Assembly: GCF_019805165.1 (NCBI RefSeq)
Contig: NZ_RWIJ01000012.1
Span: forward strand, 62,001-126,000
Direction: 5' to 3'
From: Azospirillum sp. 412522
Lineage (GTDB): Bacteria; Pseudomonadota; Alphaproteobacteria; Azospirillales; Azospirillaceae
DNA: 64,000 nucleotides
Shown: positions 12,661 to 21,931 of the stretch, piece by piece
How the letters are laid out: each line of letters starts with the position of its first letter
Position numbering within the stretch: position 1 is the stretch's first letter
Translations under genes and position numbers: made by a program
The notes under the pieces: generated by a model
Told to the model about the DNA's origin: nothing
Database searches by the model: none
What the model saw: the letters and a program-made list of their open reading frames with translations, nothing else

Positions 12661-12837
12661 TCCCTCTCCCCCCCGGGGAGAGGGTCGGGGTGAGGGGGAT
12701 CCACTTCGAGGATTCCTCAACCATCGCGCAGTCCCTCACCCGGCTGCTGCGCAGCCACCCTCTCCCGCAGGCGGGCGAGGGTCCGCCCCCCTCACCCGGC
12801 CGGCGATGCCGGCCGACCTCTCCCCAGGGGGGAGAGG
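12661..12837. repeat. Palindromic CCCTCTCCC/GGGAGAGGG-type intergenic repeat
   Basis: The segment between the CcdA-like ORF and the DUF2161 gene is built of inverted arms such as CCCTCTCC...GGGGAGAGGG at its left and CCTCTCCCCAGGGGGGAGAGG at its right, plus CTGCTGCGCAGCC and GGCCGGCGATGCCGGCC hairpins. This type of element is very common between genes in GC-rich Proteobacteria. It may act as a transcription terminator for the mutase operon. Confidence 0.75.
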
Positions 12838-12859
12838 CTGATTCGCGGTTTCTCGCCAC

Positions 12860-13552
12860 ATGACCGTCACCGCCGAAACTGATCTCTATGCCCCCGTCAA
12901 AGCGTTCCTCGAAGCCCAGGGCTACGACGTGAAGGCGGAGATCTATGGCTGCGATCTCGTCGCCACGCGCGGCGGCGAGCCGCCGGTGATCGTCGAGTTG
13001 AAGAAGCGCTTCACCCTCGACCTCGTGCTCCAGGGGGTGGACCGGCTGGCGGTCAGCGACAGCGTCTATCTCGCCGTGCCGCAGCCGGGGCGCAAGGCCA
13101 CCGGGCCGTCGCCGCTAGATGGCGACGTGAAGAAGCTCTGCCGCCGGCTGGGGCTCGGCCTGCTGATGGTCGATCCCGGGCTGGCCGAGGGGCGGCAGGT
13201 CGCCGTGCTGCTCGATCCCGTCCCCTATACCCCGCGCAAGGACAGGAAGCGCACCAACCGGTTGCTCGGCGAGCATGCCCGCCGGGTCGGCGATCCCAAC
13301 CGCGGCGGCTCCACCCGCGTCGCCATCGTCACCGCCTATCGCCAGGACGCGCTGCGCATCGCCCGCCTGCTGCGCGGCGGGCCGCTGACCGTCGCGGCCC
13401 TGCGCAAGGCGGGGGCACCGAAGGATGTCGGGCCGATGCTGCTGCGCAACGTCTATGGCTGGTTCGAGCGGGTCGGTCGCGGCACCTACGCGTTGACCCC
13501 GGCGGGCGTGCAGGGGGTGGAGGCGTTCGCCCATGCCCTGGCGGAAGCGTGA
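12860..13552 (+). CDS. DUF2161 family putative PD-(D/E)XK-type phosphodiesterase
   Basis: 230 aa soluble protein. The N-terminal half has a nuclease-like core: an acidic residue in YGCDLVATRGGEPPVIVELKK (D32, E46, K48/K49) reproduces the D...ExK pattern of PD-(D/E)XK phosphodiesterases. The C-terminal half (LLRGGPLTVAALRKAGAPKD, then NVYGWFERVGRGTYALTPAG) resembles a winged-helix DNA-binding domain. Function is unknown; a DNA repair or processing role is only suggested by the fold. It lies directly after an intergenic repeat with no obvious operon partner. Confidence 0.8.
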   Translation: MTVTAETDLYAPVKAFLEAQGYDVKAEIYGCDLVATRGGEPPVIVELKKRFTLDLVLQGVDRLAVSDSVYLAVPQPGRKATGPSPLDGDVKKLCRRLGLGLLMVDPGLAEGRQVAVLLDPVPYTPRKDRKRTNRLLGEHARRVGDPNRGGSTRVAIVTAYRQDALRIARLLRGGPLTVAALRKAGAPKDVGPMLLRNVYGWFERVGRGTYALTPAGVQGVEAFAHALAEA

Positions 13553-13618
13553 CACGCCGCAACGCCAAGCCTATGATCGCCGCCATCCATCCGTGACCGC
13601 AAAAGGCTGGAGCCCGCT

Positions 13619-14245
13619 TTGTCGGACTACATCAGCAACCTCGTCGTCTTCTTCGTCGTCGTCGATCCGCCGGGGCTGGTGCCGCTGTTCATCGCGCTGA
13701 CCCGCGGCTTCGACGACCGGCACAAGCGGATCATCGCGCTGCGCGGCACCGCCATCGCCTTCGTCGTGCTGGTCTTCTTCGCCTATTTCGGCAAGGTCGT
13801 GCTGCAGACCCTGTCCATCGAGATGCCGGCCTTCCGCATCGCCGGTGGCGCGCTGCTGTTCTGGATCGCCTTCGAGATGCTGTTCGCCAAGCGCTCCGAA
13901 CGCAAGGAGCGCGACACCGGCGAGGCGATGACCGACGAGGACGCGCACGACATCGCCGTCTTCCCGCTGGCGGTGCCGCTGATCGCCGGGCCGGGCGCCA
14001 TCACCTCGATCCTGCTGCTGATGGACCGCGTCGGCACCACGGCGGCGGGACAGGTCAGTGTCCTGGGCGCGGCGGCGACGGTGATCGGCGGGGTGACGCT
14101 GATCCTGCTGGGCGCCGACCGGGTCGGGCGGCTGCTCGGCCGCACGGTGATCCACACGGTCAGCCGGGTGCTCGGCATCGTTCTGGCGGCACTGGCGGCG
14201 CAGACGGTGATTTCCGGCATCACGGCGGTCTATCCGCCCCACTGA
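13619..14245 (+). CDS. MarC family integral membrane protein
   Basis: 208 aa with about six hydrophobic segments. The family signatures are VDPPGLVPLFIALTRGF near the N terminus and FPLAVPLIAGPGAITSILLL in the middle. The start is TTG, supported by GGAG 7 nt upstream; no ATG fits. MarC proteins (UPF0056) were once linked to multiple antibiotic resistance, but the role is not established and the substrate is unknown. Convergent with the HxlR regulator gene across 26 bp. Confidence 0.9.
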   Translation: MSDYISNLVVFFVVVDPPGLVPLFIALTRGFDDRHKRIIALRGTAIAFVVLVFFAYFGKVVLQTLSIEMPAFRIAGGALLFWIAFEMLFAKRSERKERDTGEAMTDEDAHDIAVFPLAVPLIAGPGAITSILLLMDRVGTTAAGQVSVLGAAATVIGGVTLILLGADRVGRLLGRTVIHTVSRVLGIVLAALAAQTVISGITAVYPPH

Positions 14246-14271
14246 CCGTCGGGCGCCAATGGACTCTGAGG

Positions 14272-14754
14272 CTACTGTCGGGCAGGCCGCGCAGAAAGTA
14301 CAGGCTCCTGACTTGGGGCAAGCCGGAAATCGCGGGAGCCGAGAGCGCGGCCGTCCTGCGCCAGCAGCCGCAGTTTGGCGAGTGGCTGTCCGCTTGGTCT
14401 GTCGACCATCGCAAGGTCGAGTTCACCGGACTCGAAGCAGTTTTCCTCACCCCACTGCCAGAGTGCAATGAGGATGATATGGAGTTGCTCCCCCTTCGGG
14501 GTGAGCACGTAAAGGTGGCTGAGCGCGGAGTCCGGGTCCGGCTCGACGACGAATATTCCATTGTCGACCAACTTCTTCAGGCGGCTTGAAAGGATGTTTT
14601 TCGCAAGCCCCAAGCTCTTCTGAAACTCGCCAAATCTCTGCTTCCCTCCGAATGCTTCGCGCACGATCAGCAGCGACCACCAATCGCCAATGACCTGAAG
14701 GGCGCGCGCGATGCCGCAGTTTGCCCGCCCCAGGTCCTTGCGCTTGCCCTTCAT
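14272..14754 (-). CDS. HxlR family winged-helix transcriptional regulator
   Basis: 160 aa. The HxlR domain fills residues 8-110: CGIARALQVIGDWWSLLIVR, FGEFQKSLGLAKNILSSRL with the recognition helix, and the wing HLYVLTPKGEQL. The early cysteine (C13) preceding the GDWW motif is at the position of the redox-sensitive cysteine in HypR/YodB-type regulators, which sense electrophiles and quinones (family knowledge). Divergent from an uncharacterised 240-aa gene; two 20-bp direct repeats lie between them and are likely its operators. Confidence 0.9.
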   Translation of the reverse strand: MKGKRKDLGRANCGIARALQVIGDWWSLLIVREAFGGKQRFGEFQKSLGLAKNILSSRLKKLVDNGIFVVEPDPDSALSHLYVLTPKGEQLHIILIALWQWGEENCFESGELDLAMVDRPSGQPLAKLRLLAQDGRALGSRDFRLAPSQEPVLSARPARQ

Positions 14755-14782
14755 TCGCTTCTCCGTTCACCGCGATCAATAG

Positions 14783-14839
14783 GGTTGCAAAGTTAAACCA
14801 TTTCGGTCAGATGTCGAGAGGTTGCAAAGTTAAACCATT
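14783..14839. promoter_or_regulatory. Two exact 20-bp direct repeats, putative HxlR operators
   Basis: GGTTGCAAAGTTAAACCATT occurs at 14783-14802 and again, identical, at 14820-14839, a 37-bp period. Each copy contains the imperfect palindrome GGTT...AACC. They sit in the 121-bp divergent gap between the HxlR gene and the 240-aa gene, 37 bp before the latter's start, which suits control of both promoters. Confidence 0.75.
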
Positions 14840-14875
14840 CGGCGCGGATGCCCGTGCCGGAAACGGAGGCGTGGA

Positions 14876-15598
14876 ATGAGTGACCTGTTGGACCTCGCGG
14901 TTTCAGCGCATGGCGGCTGGGACCGCTGGCAGAGGCTCAGGACGGTGAGCGCGCATGTCTCGATCGGCGGCGGCGTCTGGCACCTCAAGGGATGGCCGGA
15001 CGTGTTCAAGGACACTCAGGTCTCGATCGACCCTCGCAGGCAGCACACCGAATATTCGCCCTTCGTCCAGGCTGGCCGGCGCACGCTGTTCGACGCCGGT
15101 CGCACGGCAGTCGTGACCGAAGGCGGGGAGGTCGTCGAGCAGCGTGAGGAACCGAGGAAGGCGTTCGCGGGCCATACCGTGGCGACGCCGTGGGATGCCC
15201 AGCACCTGATCTACTTCACCGGCTACGCCATGTGGACCTACCTGAGCACGCCCTTTCTCTTCAAGCTTCCGGGGGTCGGGAGCGAGGAAGTCGAACCCTG
15301 GGTGACGGAAGAGGGAGAGACATGGCGCCGCCTGAAGGTGACGTTCCCGGCAAACATAGAGACGCACTCGACCGAGCAGACCTTCTATTTCGATGCCTCG
15401 GGGATTCTTCGGCGCCATGACTACAGCGCCGATGTTCTGAGCGGGACGGCGAGCGCCAATTATGCGACGGAACACAGGACGTTCGGCGGTTTCGTCTTCC
15501 CGACCAAGCGGCGCGTATACGCGATCGGCGAGAACAACCTGCCCCTGCGTGAACGCGTGGCGGTTGCCATCGACTTCCTCGACATCGAGGTGACGTGA
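14876..15598 (+). CDS. Uncharacterised protein adjacent to an HxlR regulator
   Basis: 240 aa, no signal peptide or membrane segment. I do not recognise a named family. The sequence reads like a mostly beta-sheet domain (alternating aromatics in YSPFVQAGRRTLFDAGRTAV, TEQTFYFDASGILRRHDYSA and TFGGFVFPTKRRVYA), somewhat reminiscent of lipocalin or LolA-like barrels, and begins LLDLAVSAHGGWDRW. GGAG precedes the ATG. It is divergent from the HxlR gene and shares its putative operators, so it is probably the regulated target. A damaged Old Yellow Enzyme fragment follows 52 bp later, hinting at a former two-gene unit. Confidence 0.8.
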   Translation: MSDLLDLAVSAHGGWDRWQRLRTVSAHVSIGGGVWHLKGWPDVFKDTQVSIDPRRQHTEYSPFVQAGRRTLFDAGRTAVVTEGGEVVEQREEPRKAFAGHTVATPWDAQHLIYFTGYAMWTYLSTPFLFKLPGVGSEEVEPWVTEEGETWRRLKVTFPANIETHSTEQTFYFDASGILRRHDYSADVLSGTASANYATEHRTFGGFVFPTKRRVYAIGENNLPLRERVAVAIDFLDIEVT

Positions 15599-15650
15599 CA
15601 GGGGATCTGTCGATGGCCTGACCGGTCCCTTTTCATCTTTGAAGCTCGGC

Positions 15651-15753
15651 GCCGGGTTCGACGGTGTCGAGCTTCACGGGCCAAAGGCTGCCTTATCGAT
15701 CAGTTCCTGCGGTCGATGCGAATCAACGGACGGATCGCTATGGCGGCTCCATA
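15651..15753 (+). pseudogene. Remnant of an Old Yellow Enzyme (NemA-like) gene, frameshifted
   Basis: Three short stretches in three reading frames line up with one conserved OYE segment: AGFDGVELHG (15651-15680), GCLIDQFLRS (15686-15715) and DANQRTDRYGGSI (15715-15753). Intact family members read AGFDGVE(L/I)HGANGYL(I/L)DQFL...NxRTDxYGGS without interruption. No other part of such a gene is visible on either side. This is a scrap of about 100 bp of a flavin-dependent alkene/ester reductase gene. Confidence 0.75.
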
Positions 15754-15899
15754 ATACCTTGTGCGATCGCCTTCAAGACTGAAAGACTAGTCCCCCTTTC
15801 CGCCGCAGTCGCCCGGCCTACATCGCCTCCTGCCACGCCCGCGCCGGCTATTGTTCCGGTGCCGGCTTATCATCGCGCCCAACAAAAGAGGCGGCGGCC
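15754..15899. other. Intergenic region upstream of the quinol oxidase genes
   Basis: With the OYE remnant it makes up the 301-bp gap between the 240-aa gene and cydA. No ORF with a ribosome site and no clear FNR box (TTGAT-N4-ATCAA) was seen. GAGGCGG precedes the cydA ATG. The cydAB promoter must lie here or in the remnant. Confidence 0.5.
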
Positions 15900-17297
15900 A
15901 TGGAGCTCGATCCATTGATCCTGTCGCGAATTCAATTCGCGTTCACGATTTCCTTCCACATCCTGTTTCCCAGCTTTACCGTGGGACTTGCCTGCTGGAT
16001 CGCGCTTCTGGAAGCGCTGTGGGTCGGCACCGGCAAGGGCATCTACCGCAGCCTGTCGGAGTTCTGGACCCGCATCTTCGCGCTGTCCTTCGGCCTGGGC
16101 GTGGTGTCGGGCATCGTCATGTCCTACCAGTTCGGCACCAACTGGAGCCGCTGGTCCGACACGGTGGGCAATGTCCTCGGCCCGCTGATCCAGTACGAGG
16201 TGGTGACCGCCTTCTTCCTGGAGGCCGCCTTCCTCGGCATCCTGCTGTTCGGGCGCGACCGGGTGCCGCGCGGCATCCATCTGATGGCGGCCTGCCTGGT
16301 GGCGCTGGGCACGCTGCTGTCGTCCTTCTGGATCCTGTCGGCCAACAGCTGGATGCACACCCCGGCCGGCTTCGAGATCAAGGACGGCCGCTACTTCGTC
16401 ACCGACTGGTGGCAGGTGGTGTTCAACCCGTCCTTCCCCTATCGCCTGACCCACATGGTGACGGCGATGTTCCTGACCACCAGCTTCGTCGTCGCCGGCA
16501 TCAGCGCCTTCTACCTGCTGAAGCGCCGCCATTCCGACCATGCGAAGCTGGGACTGAGCATGGCGCTCGGCCTCATCACCGTGCTGGCGCCCCTGCAGAT
16601 TTTCCTCGGCGACCAGCACGGCCTGAACACGCTGGAGCACCAGCCGGCCAAGATCGCCGCCATGGAAGGCAACTGGGAGGGCGGCCCGCGCGCCCCGCTG
16701 GTGCTGTTCGCCATCTCCGACGTGACGGCGGAGACCAACCGGCTGGAGATCGGCATTCCCGCCCTGTCCAGCCTGATCCTGACCCACGACCTCAACGGCA
16801 CGGTCCCCGGCCTGAAGCAGTTCCCGGCCGACGAGCGGCCCGACCCGCGCATCGTCTTCTGGACCTTCCGCCTGATGGTCGGCATCGGCCTGCTCATGCT
16901 GACGGTGGCGGTCGTGCATCTGGTGCTGCGCTTCCGCGGCCGGCTCTACACCAGCGACTGGTTCAACCGCATCCTGGTCGGCTGCATGCCGATCGGCTTC
17001 GTCGCCATCCTGGCCGGCTGGTTCACCACCGAGATCGGGCGCCAGCCCTGGGTCGTCTACGGCCATCTGCGCACCGCCGACGCGGTGACGCCGTCGCTGA
17101 CGACGGAGGCGGCGCTGGTCTCCCTGCTGTCCTTCGTCGTCGCCTACGCCATCATTTACGGCGCCGGCACCTATTACCTGATCCGCCTGCTGCGCGCCGG
17201 CCCGACGCATCGCCACGACATGCCGCAGCCGCCGGAGGCGCAAAGCCCGAAACGGCCGTTGTCGGCCGCCGACCCGTCCATCGAAGCCGCGGAGTGA
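15900..17297 (+). CDS. cydA: Cytochrome bd-type quinol oxidase subunit I (cyanide-insensitive CioA type)
   Basis: 465 aa membrane subunit that oxidises quinol and reduces oxygen at hemes b558, b595 and d. It begins with the conserved RIQFAFTISFHILFPSFTVGL carrying the heme ligand histidine. It shows FGTNWSRWSDTVGNV, QYEVVTAFFLEAAFLGILLF and GWFTTEIGRQPWVVYG near residue 373. The Q-loop between the quinol-binding segments is short, as in CIO/CioA rather than E. coli CydA, which is about 60 residues longer; CIO enzymes tend to resist cyanide. The hydrophilic tail after residue 435 is proline-rich. cydB starts 5 bp downstream. Confidence 0.95.
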   Translation: MELDPLILSRIQFAFTISFHILFPSFTVGLACWIALLEALWVGTGKGIYRSLSEFWTRIFALSFGLGVVSGIVMSYQFGTNWSRWSDTVGNVLGPLIQYEVVTAFFLEAAFLGILLFGRDRVPRGIHLMAACLVALGTLLSSFWILSANSWMHTPAGFEIKDGRYFVTDWWQVVFNPSFPYRLTHMVTAMFLTTSFVVAGISAFYLLKRRHSDHAKLGLSMALGLITVLAPLQIFLGDQHGLNTLEHQPAKIAAMEGNWEGGPRAPLVLFAISDVTAETNRLEIGIPALSSLILTHDLNGTVPGLKQFPADERPDPRIVFWTFRLMVGIGLLMLTVAVVHLVLRFRGRLYTSDWFNRILVGCMPIGFVAILAGWFTTEIGRQPWVVYGHLRTADAVTPSLTTEAALVSLLSFVVAYAIIYGAGTYYLIRLLRAGPTHRHDMPQPPEAQSPKRPLSAADPSIEAAE

Positions 17298-17302
17298 GCC
17301 CC

Positions 17303-18322
17303 ATGCAGGAGATTGCGGAAGGAAGCCTGCTGACCCTGATCTGGGTCGGGATCGTCGGCTTCGCGGTGTTCATGTATGTGCTGATGGACGGGTTCGACCT
17401 CGGCATCGGCATCCTCTATCCCTTCGCCCCGACGGAGGAGGACCGCGACACCATGATGAACACGGTGGCGCCGGTCTGGGACTTCAACGAGACGTGGCTG
17501 GTGCTGGGCGGGGCGGGGCTGTTCGCCGCCTTTCCCATCGCCTATGCCGTTGTGCTGCCGGCGATGTACCTGCCGCTGCTGGTCATGCTGATCGCCCTGA
17601 TCTTCCGCGGCGTCGCCTTCGAGTTCCGCTTCAAGGCGCGGGCGGGCCGTCATTGGTGGAACCGGTCCTTCTTTCTCGGGTCGCTGCTGGCGACCTTCGC
17701 GCAGGGCGTCGTGCTGGGCTCCTTCATCCAGGGCATCCCGGTGGAGGGGCGGCAGTTCGCCGGCGGCATGCTGCACTGGCTCTCCCCCTTCGCCCTGTTC
17801 TGCGGGGCGGCGCTGGTGGTCGGCTATGCGCTTCTGGGGGCGACCTGGCTGATCTGGCGGACCATCGGGCCGCTGCAGGACTGGTGCTTCCGCATGGCGC
17901 GGCGGCTGATGCTGGCGGTGCTGGCCGGGGTGGCGGCGGTCAGCCTGTGGACGCCCTTCCTGCTGCCGCAGATCGCCGAGCGCTGGTTCTCGCTGCCCAA
18001 CCTGATCTTCCTGTCGCCGGTCCCCATCGTGACGGCGGTGCTGGCCTTCGCCCTGTGGCGGGCCATCGACAACAGCCGGGAAGTGGCGCCCTTCGTGCTG
18101 TCGATGGCGCTGTTCGCCCTGTCCTATCTCGGCCTCGCCATCAGCCTGTGGCCGCACCTGATCCCGCCCGGCGTCACCGTGTGGGAGGCGGCGGCCCCGC
18201 CCAAGACGCAAGTGTTCCTGCTGGTCGGCATGGCCTTCCTGATCCCGTCGATCCTGGGCTACACCGCCTATTCCTACTGGGTCTTCCGCGGCAAGGTGAC
18301 GGGCGCCTTCGGTTACCATTGA
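17303..18322 (+). CDS. cydB: Cytochrome bd-type quinol oxidase subunit II (CioB type)
   Basis: 339 aa, about eight to nine hydrophobic helices, partner of the preceding subunit. Signature stretches are YVLMDGFDLGIGILYPFA, VWDFNETWLVLGGAGLFAAFP and RGVAFEFRFKA. The C terminus shows LIPPGVTVWEAAAPPKTQVFLL followed by YTAYSYWVFRGKV, typical of CydB/CioB. The ATG lies just after the cydA TGA, so the two form an operon. A membrane small subunit (CydX/CydS-like) was looked for and not found after it. Confidence 0.95.
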   Translation: MQEIAEGSLLTLIWVGIVGFAVFMYVLMDGFDLGIGILYPFAPTEEDRDTMMNTVAPVWDFNETWLVLGGAGLFAAFPIAYAVVLPAMYLPLLVMLIALIFRGVAFEFRFKARAGRHWWNRSFFLGSLLATFAQGVVLGSFIQGIPVEGRQFAGGMLHWLSPFALFCGAALVVGYALLGATWLIWRTIGPLQDWCFRMARRLMLAVLAGVAAVSLWTPFLLPQIAERWFSLPNLIFLSPVPIVTAVLAFALWRAIDNSREVAPFVLSMALFALSYLGLAISLWPHLIPPGVTVWEAAAPPKTQVFLLVGMAFLIPSILGYTAYSYWVFRGKVTGAFGYH

Positions 18323-18378
18323 GCGGAGGAGGCGTTCCGGCCTAAAAAGGGCGCCTTCGGACGGGAAAGGGATCCGCC

Positions 18379-19050
18379 ATGGACATCGACATCAGCTTCG
18401 CCGAGGCCATGCTGCGCCGCGGCGCCGGCCTGCTGGAGGCGGAAGCGGATGCCGCGGGCACCGATCCCTTCGCCGTGCTGGCCCGGCTGCTGGCCGCCGC
18501 CGCGGCGACCGACGCGCCGCTGGTGGTGCTGAGCGAGGGCGGCAGCCACCCCGCCTTGTTCGACGAGGCCAGCCGCCGGGCGGGGGAACCGCTGACCGCC
18601 CGCCTCGCCGGCCTCGCCGCCACCCGCCAGGGCGAGCGTGCCGCCATGTACGAGTTCGACGGTACCGGCGCGCTGACCGGCAACCGCATCGTCGCCGCCC
18701 TGCTGCGGCCGGAGGCGCGGCCCGACCTGCTGCATGTCTACATCGCCGTCGGCCGCCTGCGCGGCGGCGAGGCGCAGATCACCGTGCCGCCGGCCCTGCT
18801 GCGCTTCGACGCCGCGGCGCTGGGCCAGACGCTGGGCCTGCTGGGCGACGCCGTCGCGCGCAGCGCGAACGCCGCCACCGCGGCGCTGGCCCATGCCGCC
18901 GCCATCCTGCCGATGGAGGGCCATCAGGAGGGCGGCATGCCGGCGGCCCTGCTGGATCTCTACTGGCATGCGCTGACGCTCGCGTCGGTACGGGCGGCTG
19001 GGGGCGCAGGCGAAGGGCTGGCCGGGATGACGCCGGAGGGGAATGCCTAG
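18379..19050 (+). CDS. Uncharacterised alanine-rich protein
   Basis: 223 aa, soluble, very rich in alanine and leucine, no signal peptide. I recognise no family. The pattern is mixed alpha/beta (PLVVLSEGGSHPALFDEASRR, then PDLLHVYIAVGRLRGGEAQI) followed by long amphipathic helices. Codon use and GC match the neighbours, and GGGAAAGG precedes the ATG, so it is probably real. It lies 56 bp after cydB on the same strand and could be co-transcribed with it; no functional link can be drawn. Confidence 0.7.
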   Translation: MDIDISFAEAMLRRGAGLLEAEADAAGTDPFAVLARLLAAAAATDAPLVVLSEGGSHPALFDEASRRAGEPLTARLAGLAATRQGERAAMYEFDGTGALTGNRIVAALLRPEARPDLLHVYIAVGRLRGGEAQITVPPALLRFDAAALGQTLGLLGDAVARSANAATAALAHAAAILPMEGHQEGGMPAALLDLYWHALTLASVRAAGGAGEGLAGMTPEGNA

Positions 19051-19151
19051 ATCGGATCGCATAAAATCGGAATCGATTTGAAGCGTGAATCCGATCGTCA
19101 AACAGAAAGCTGTGGCGCCGTGCGTTTGCCCCGGGTTTTGGCGGCCCACGG

Positions 19152-19754
19152 TCATCTGCGCCTCTCAAGAACGACGAAGCTCCAGCGGATGTCCGGTCGT
19201 CCCAGCATGTCGTCTCGCTCCGCAACCTGGACCGCGCCGAGCCCGTGCGAGCCCGCAAGCTCGATCGTCTCGTCGGCCGAAACTTCGAACATCCTCCGCC
19301 CTTCAGGAACCGGGCCATGACGCAGCGACATGCTGATCCGGCCATTCGCATCAAGGAGTCCCGCCAAGGATTTCATGGCCGTCCGCCGTTCTTCGATGTC
19401 CAGGTGCATCCACACGGCCGTCAGAAGGATCAGGTCGAAGCGATCCTTCCGGCGGTGAAGCCGCTGAAGGTCGGGGAGATGGTCATCGACCCATTCGATG
19501 GGTTTTCCGGCATGGAGGCGCAACCCCTCCCGCCGGAGCGCGTCGGTCGGCTCCACGGCAACGACCCTATGGCCGAGCGTGGCGAGCGCTGCGGCGTCGC
19601 GCCCCGACCCCGCCCCGATGTCAAGGACCCGCGCGGGCGGGGAGGGAAAGAGATGCATCACCTCATGGTGGACATCGTCGAAGGTGATGCTCTCGTATTG
19701 TTCGGCCAGTTCCGGCGCGTTGCTGCCGTACCCTTGCGTTCCTCTGATCATCAT
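19152..19754 (-). CDS. Class I SAM-dependent methyltransferase
   Basis: 200 aa. Rossmann-type motif I is VLDIGAGSGRDAAALATLGH with the acidic end of strand 2 at VVAVEPTD; motif IV-like RFDLILLTAVWMHL follows. It resembles small-molecule methyltransferases of the Methyltransf_25/11 group; the substrate is not predictable. The start chosen is the first of two ATGs in ATGATG, preceded by GGAGAAGGA. The 56-residue upstream extension of the frame is low-complexity and lacks a ribosome site. Flanking regions on both sides are gene-poor. Confidence 0.85.
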   Translation of the reverse strand: MMIRGTQGYGSNAPELAEQYESITFDDVHHEVMHLFPSPPARVLDIGAGSGRDAAALATLGHRVVAVEPTDALRREGLRLHAGKPIEWVDDHLPDLQRLHRRKDRFDLILLTAVWMHLDIEERRTAMKSLAGLLDANGRISMSLRHGPVPEGRRMFEVSADETIELAGSHGLGAVQVAERDDMLGRPDIRWSFVVLERRR

Positions 19755-20458
19755 TCCTTCTCCAATCCCGCCCTGGGTGTTGTCGGGCCGGCGGGCAAGG
19801 AAATCTCCACCGGCCCGCAATCTGAGCTTTCGCGAAACTCCCGCATCCTGCCCGATATGGTGTTCCGGCTTTTGCAATGTTCGCAAATCGTGGACGCGGG
19901 AAGGACTGCCGAACATCATCACTCCGGGGGGGCGAAGGAAAAGCGCCTTGCCTCAGATTTTGCATAAAGACCGCCAAATTAGGATGTAAGTCCTATAACT
20001 TCTCCGCAACGGTCCTACCACCCTGCGGAGCGCAGCCATGCCCCTCGACAGCCGTACCTTCCAGAACGACCATTTCCCTCTCTGGGCCGAAGAGCCGCCG
20101 GTGCCGTCGGAAGGCTCGCTGGTCCCCGGTTCGCAGTTCCATGAGGAACAATGGATCATGGCCGCCGGCATGCTGGCCCTTGGCAATCCCCTGGCGCGGT
20201 CGTTCCATCCGCGGTGCCCCCTCACCCAACCGCTCTGCCGCGCAACCGGCAGGCGGAGACGGAATGGAACAGCCGCCGGAAACCGTTCCATGCTGTTCCA
20301 CCTCCCGCCGGATGAGGGTCGCATCGTCCCAAAAAGACCTGCGCAACGCCGATCCTCTGCAAATCGTTTGAAACTCTTTCCCCCGTTGCCGATCTGGTGA
20401 CAGAGTTAACGTCGGTGAAATACTGCGGTCTATCGCCACCGCTTCAACGGGAGCAGCC
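19755..20458. other. 704-bp region without a confident gene
   Basis: Lies between the divergent methyltransferase and xdhA. It contains one doubtful small ORF (20038-20400), short inverted sequences around GGAACAG/CTGTTCC near 20270-20310, and a CCCCTCACCC repeat-like tract at 20217. The stretch 19960-20020 is relatively AT-rich (ATTTTGCATAAAG, TTAGGATGTAAGTCC) and could hold a promoter. No RNA gene was recognised. Confidence 0.5.
20038..20400 (+). CDS. Doubtful small ORF upstream of xdhA
   Basis: 120 codons. The first 55 residues look protein-like (FQNDHFPLWAEEPPVPSEGS, then FHEEQWIMAAGMLALGNPL), and GCGGAGCG precedes the ATG. The second half is basic and low-complexity, and coincides with repeat-like CCCTCACCC sequence. 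No family recognised. It may be a short real gene whose end has been replaced by repeat sequence, or chance. Confidence 0.25.
   Translation: MPLDSRTFQNDHFPLWAEEPPVPSEGSLVPGSQFHEEQWIMAAGMLALGNPLARSFHPRCPLTQPLCRATGRRRRNGTAAGNRSMLFHLPPDEGRIVPKRPAQRRSSANRLKLFPPLPIW

Positions 20459-21923
<1,465 letters not shown>

Positions 21924-21931
<8 letters not shown>

Noticed and set aside
12653..13552. CcdB toxin partner for the CcdA-like ORF
   Set aside because: No ORF of about 100 codons with CcdB character follows; the next segment is a repeat and then a DUF2161 gene.
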